Positions 38,020 through 38,668 of a stretch of 38,668 bases of DNA are shown here, one piece after another (the first letter of the stretch is position 1; every line of letters starts with the position of its first letter). The stretch is from a virus. The position numbers were made by a program, and so were the translations under genes. The stretch covers positions 1-38,668 of the IMG/VR virus record IMGVR_UViG_3300036760_000338. The stretch is one strand, 5' to 3'. A model generated the notes under the pieces. It was not told the DNA's origin. It worked only from the letters and a program-made list of their open reading frames with translations, and did not search any database.

Positions 38020-38668
38020 CTAATAAACTTCAAGACCGTCTTCGTGTCTGCTGGCCAGGTATGCACGTATCTGGTCGCGCATTCGTATCTGACGAGGCTC
38101 CCACGTCTCTAACTGTAGAAGTCCTTGGCTATCCGGTTTCACATCCGTATAGGGGTTGTACTGGTTCTGCACTAATATCTGTGACCTGGACCCGTAAAAT
38201 CTTTTGGACTTGTCGCCATGCCAATGATGAGCGAGGGTTCCTTTCACGAATCCAACGTCACGCTTTATCCATCGCTCACAGCGAGTTTGATACTCCATTA
38301 GGTAATGACCAAACGCGGAGAGCTTGTTGTATTCACCAGGAAACTGCTTGAGAGCCCCAACCAGCGCATGCGCGTAGTGCCAATCTGCACTTCCTAACAC
38401 GGCGCGTTCTGGTAAACCACCGGTTGCATCCAACGCCCCAACGTTAGCTGCCCACGCAAGCCCCGGTCTTCCAAGCGCCAATTTCCCATAACCATCAGGC
38501 ATATCAGAAAGGTTTTTATCGTCGGGAACTTGAAATCCATAGTGAGCATAAGTCGCCATGAAACTCATTTGCTTACCTGACACCGGCTCGTAGTCGGGCC
38601 CGTAATTTATTAGCCACTCCCACATCTGGACTATCTGAAAATGTTGTAGGGCATGATAAGTTTCTTCG
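38020..38668 (-). CDS. Glycosyltransferase, C-terminal part (start at window base 528)
   Basis: C-terminal part of the 349-aa glycosyltransferase whose first 176 residues are at 1-528; the unique portion here is 38020-38541 (residues 177-349). The frame continues unbroken through the 127-base repeat. It contains GLAWAANVGALDATGGLPER, LGSADWHYAHALVGALKQF, LAHHWHGDKSKRFYG and a closing QIRMRDQIRAYLASRHED. The GADW-like and HHWHG segments are conserved in this phage glycosyltransferase group and probably lie in the acceptor site. The stop at 38020 is 38 bases before the endonuclease start. Confidence 0.8.
   Translation of the reverse strand, partial: EETYHALQHFQIVQMWEWLINYGPDYEPVSGKQMSFMATYAHYGFQVPDDKNLSDMPDGYGKLALGRPGLAWAANVGALDATGGLPERAVLGSADWHYAHALVGALKQFPGEYNKLSAFGHYLMEYQTRCERWIKRDVGFVKGTLAHHWHGDKSKRFYGSRSQILVQNQYNPYTDVKPDSQGLLQLETWEPRQIRMRDQIRAYLASRHEDGLEVY
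38542..38668. repeat. Terminal direct repeat, right copy
   Basis: Exact copy of window bases 1-127 (GTGAGCATAAGTCGCC at its start). Removing one copy gives a closed circle of 38,541 bp in which the glycosyltransferase frame is intact. Confidence 0.95.

Noticed and set aside
1-38668. tRNA genes, integrase, attachment sites, repressor
   Set aside because: None could be recognised by eye on either strand; absence is not proved without a search.

Overview
The window is a complete circular or circularly permuted genome of a tailed phage with a short tail (podovirus type), not a piece of a bacterial chromosome. Bases 1-127 are repeated exactly at 38542-38668, so the unique genome is 38,541 bp and one gene, a glycosyltransferase, is cut by the arbitrary ends. 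A portal, scaffold, capsid, short-tail connector, large tail protein, three internal (ejection-type) virion proteins and several fibres are present, and no tape measure or sheath gene is seen. The host is probably Gram-negative: there are lipobox lipoproteins, Sec signal peptides, an M15 peptidase endolysin, sigma70-like promoters and a Wzy/O-antigen-ligase-type membrane protein. I cannot name the host. No integrase or repressor is recognisable.

Layout. (1) From about 1.3 kb leftwards through the origin to 36.8 kb, the minus strand carries small hypothetical proteins, the glycosyltransferase, an HNH-type endonuclease and a row of miniature Cys-rich proteins. (2) 1.4-3.0 kb holds a 37-aa zinc-ribbon protein, a RusA-type resolvase, the endolysin and two small membrane proteins, possibly the lysis module. 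(3) 3.1-5.9 kb is a tightly packed minus-strand operon of very small membrane, lipoprotein and Cys-rich genes linked by ATGA/GTGA overlaps. It is interrupted by a threefold tandem duplication of a Gly-X-encoding hexanucleotide array. (4) 5.9-8.6 kb is the minus-strand DNA metabolism block: ERF-type annealing protein, a protein with a C-terminal zinc ribbon, an HNH nuclease and a DEDD-type 3'-5' exonuclease. (5) 8.6-9.14 kb is the main non-coding control region, with two rightward promoters and a minus-strand terminator. (6) From 9.14 to 36.8 kb almost everything reads rightwards: an early gene with an odd inverted repeat, a CsgG/LpoB-like lipoprotein, DNA-binding proteins, terminase, capsid, tail, ejection proteins and fibres.

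How it works together. The phage appears to use host replication enzymes: no polymerase, primase or helicase was recognised. It adds its own recombination set (annealing protein, exonuclease, RusA). The terminase fills a head built from the portal, scaffold and capsid genes. The tail and ejection proteins deliver the DNA and a diverse fibre set recognises the host.

The most unusual content is: a Wzy-like polysaccharide polymerase/ligase gene set between two related virion-protein genes; Sec signal peptides on two proteins of the structural operon; the triplicated Gly-X array; tandem paralogous mini zinc-finger genes; an attenuator-like leader before the ERF gene; and a 12-bp inverted repeat joining the start and stop regions of one early gene. 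All functions are read from sequence patterns without database searches.
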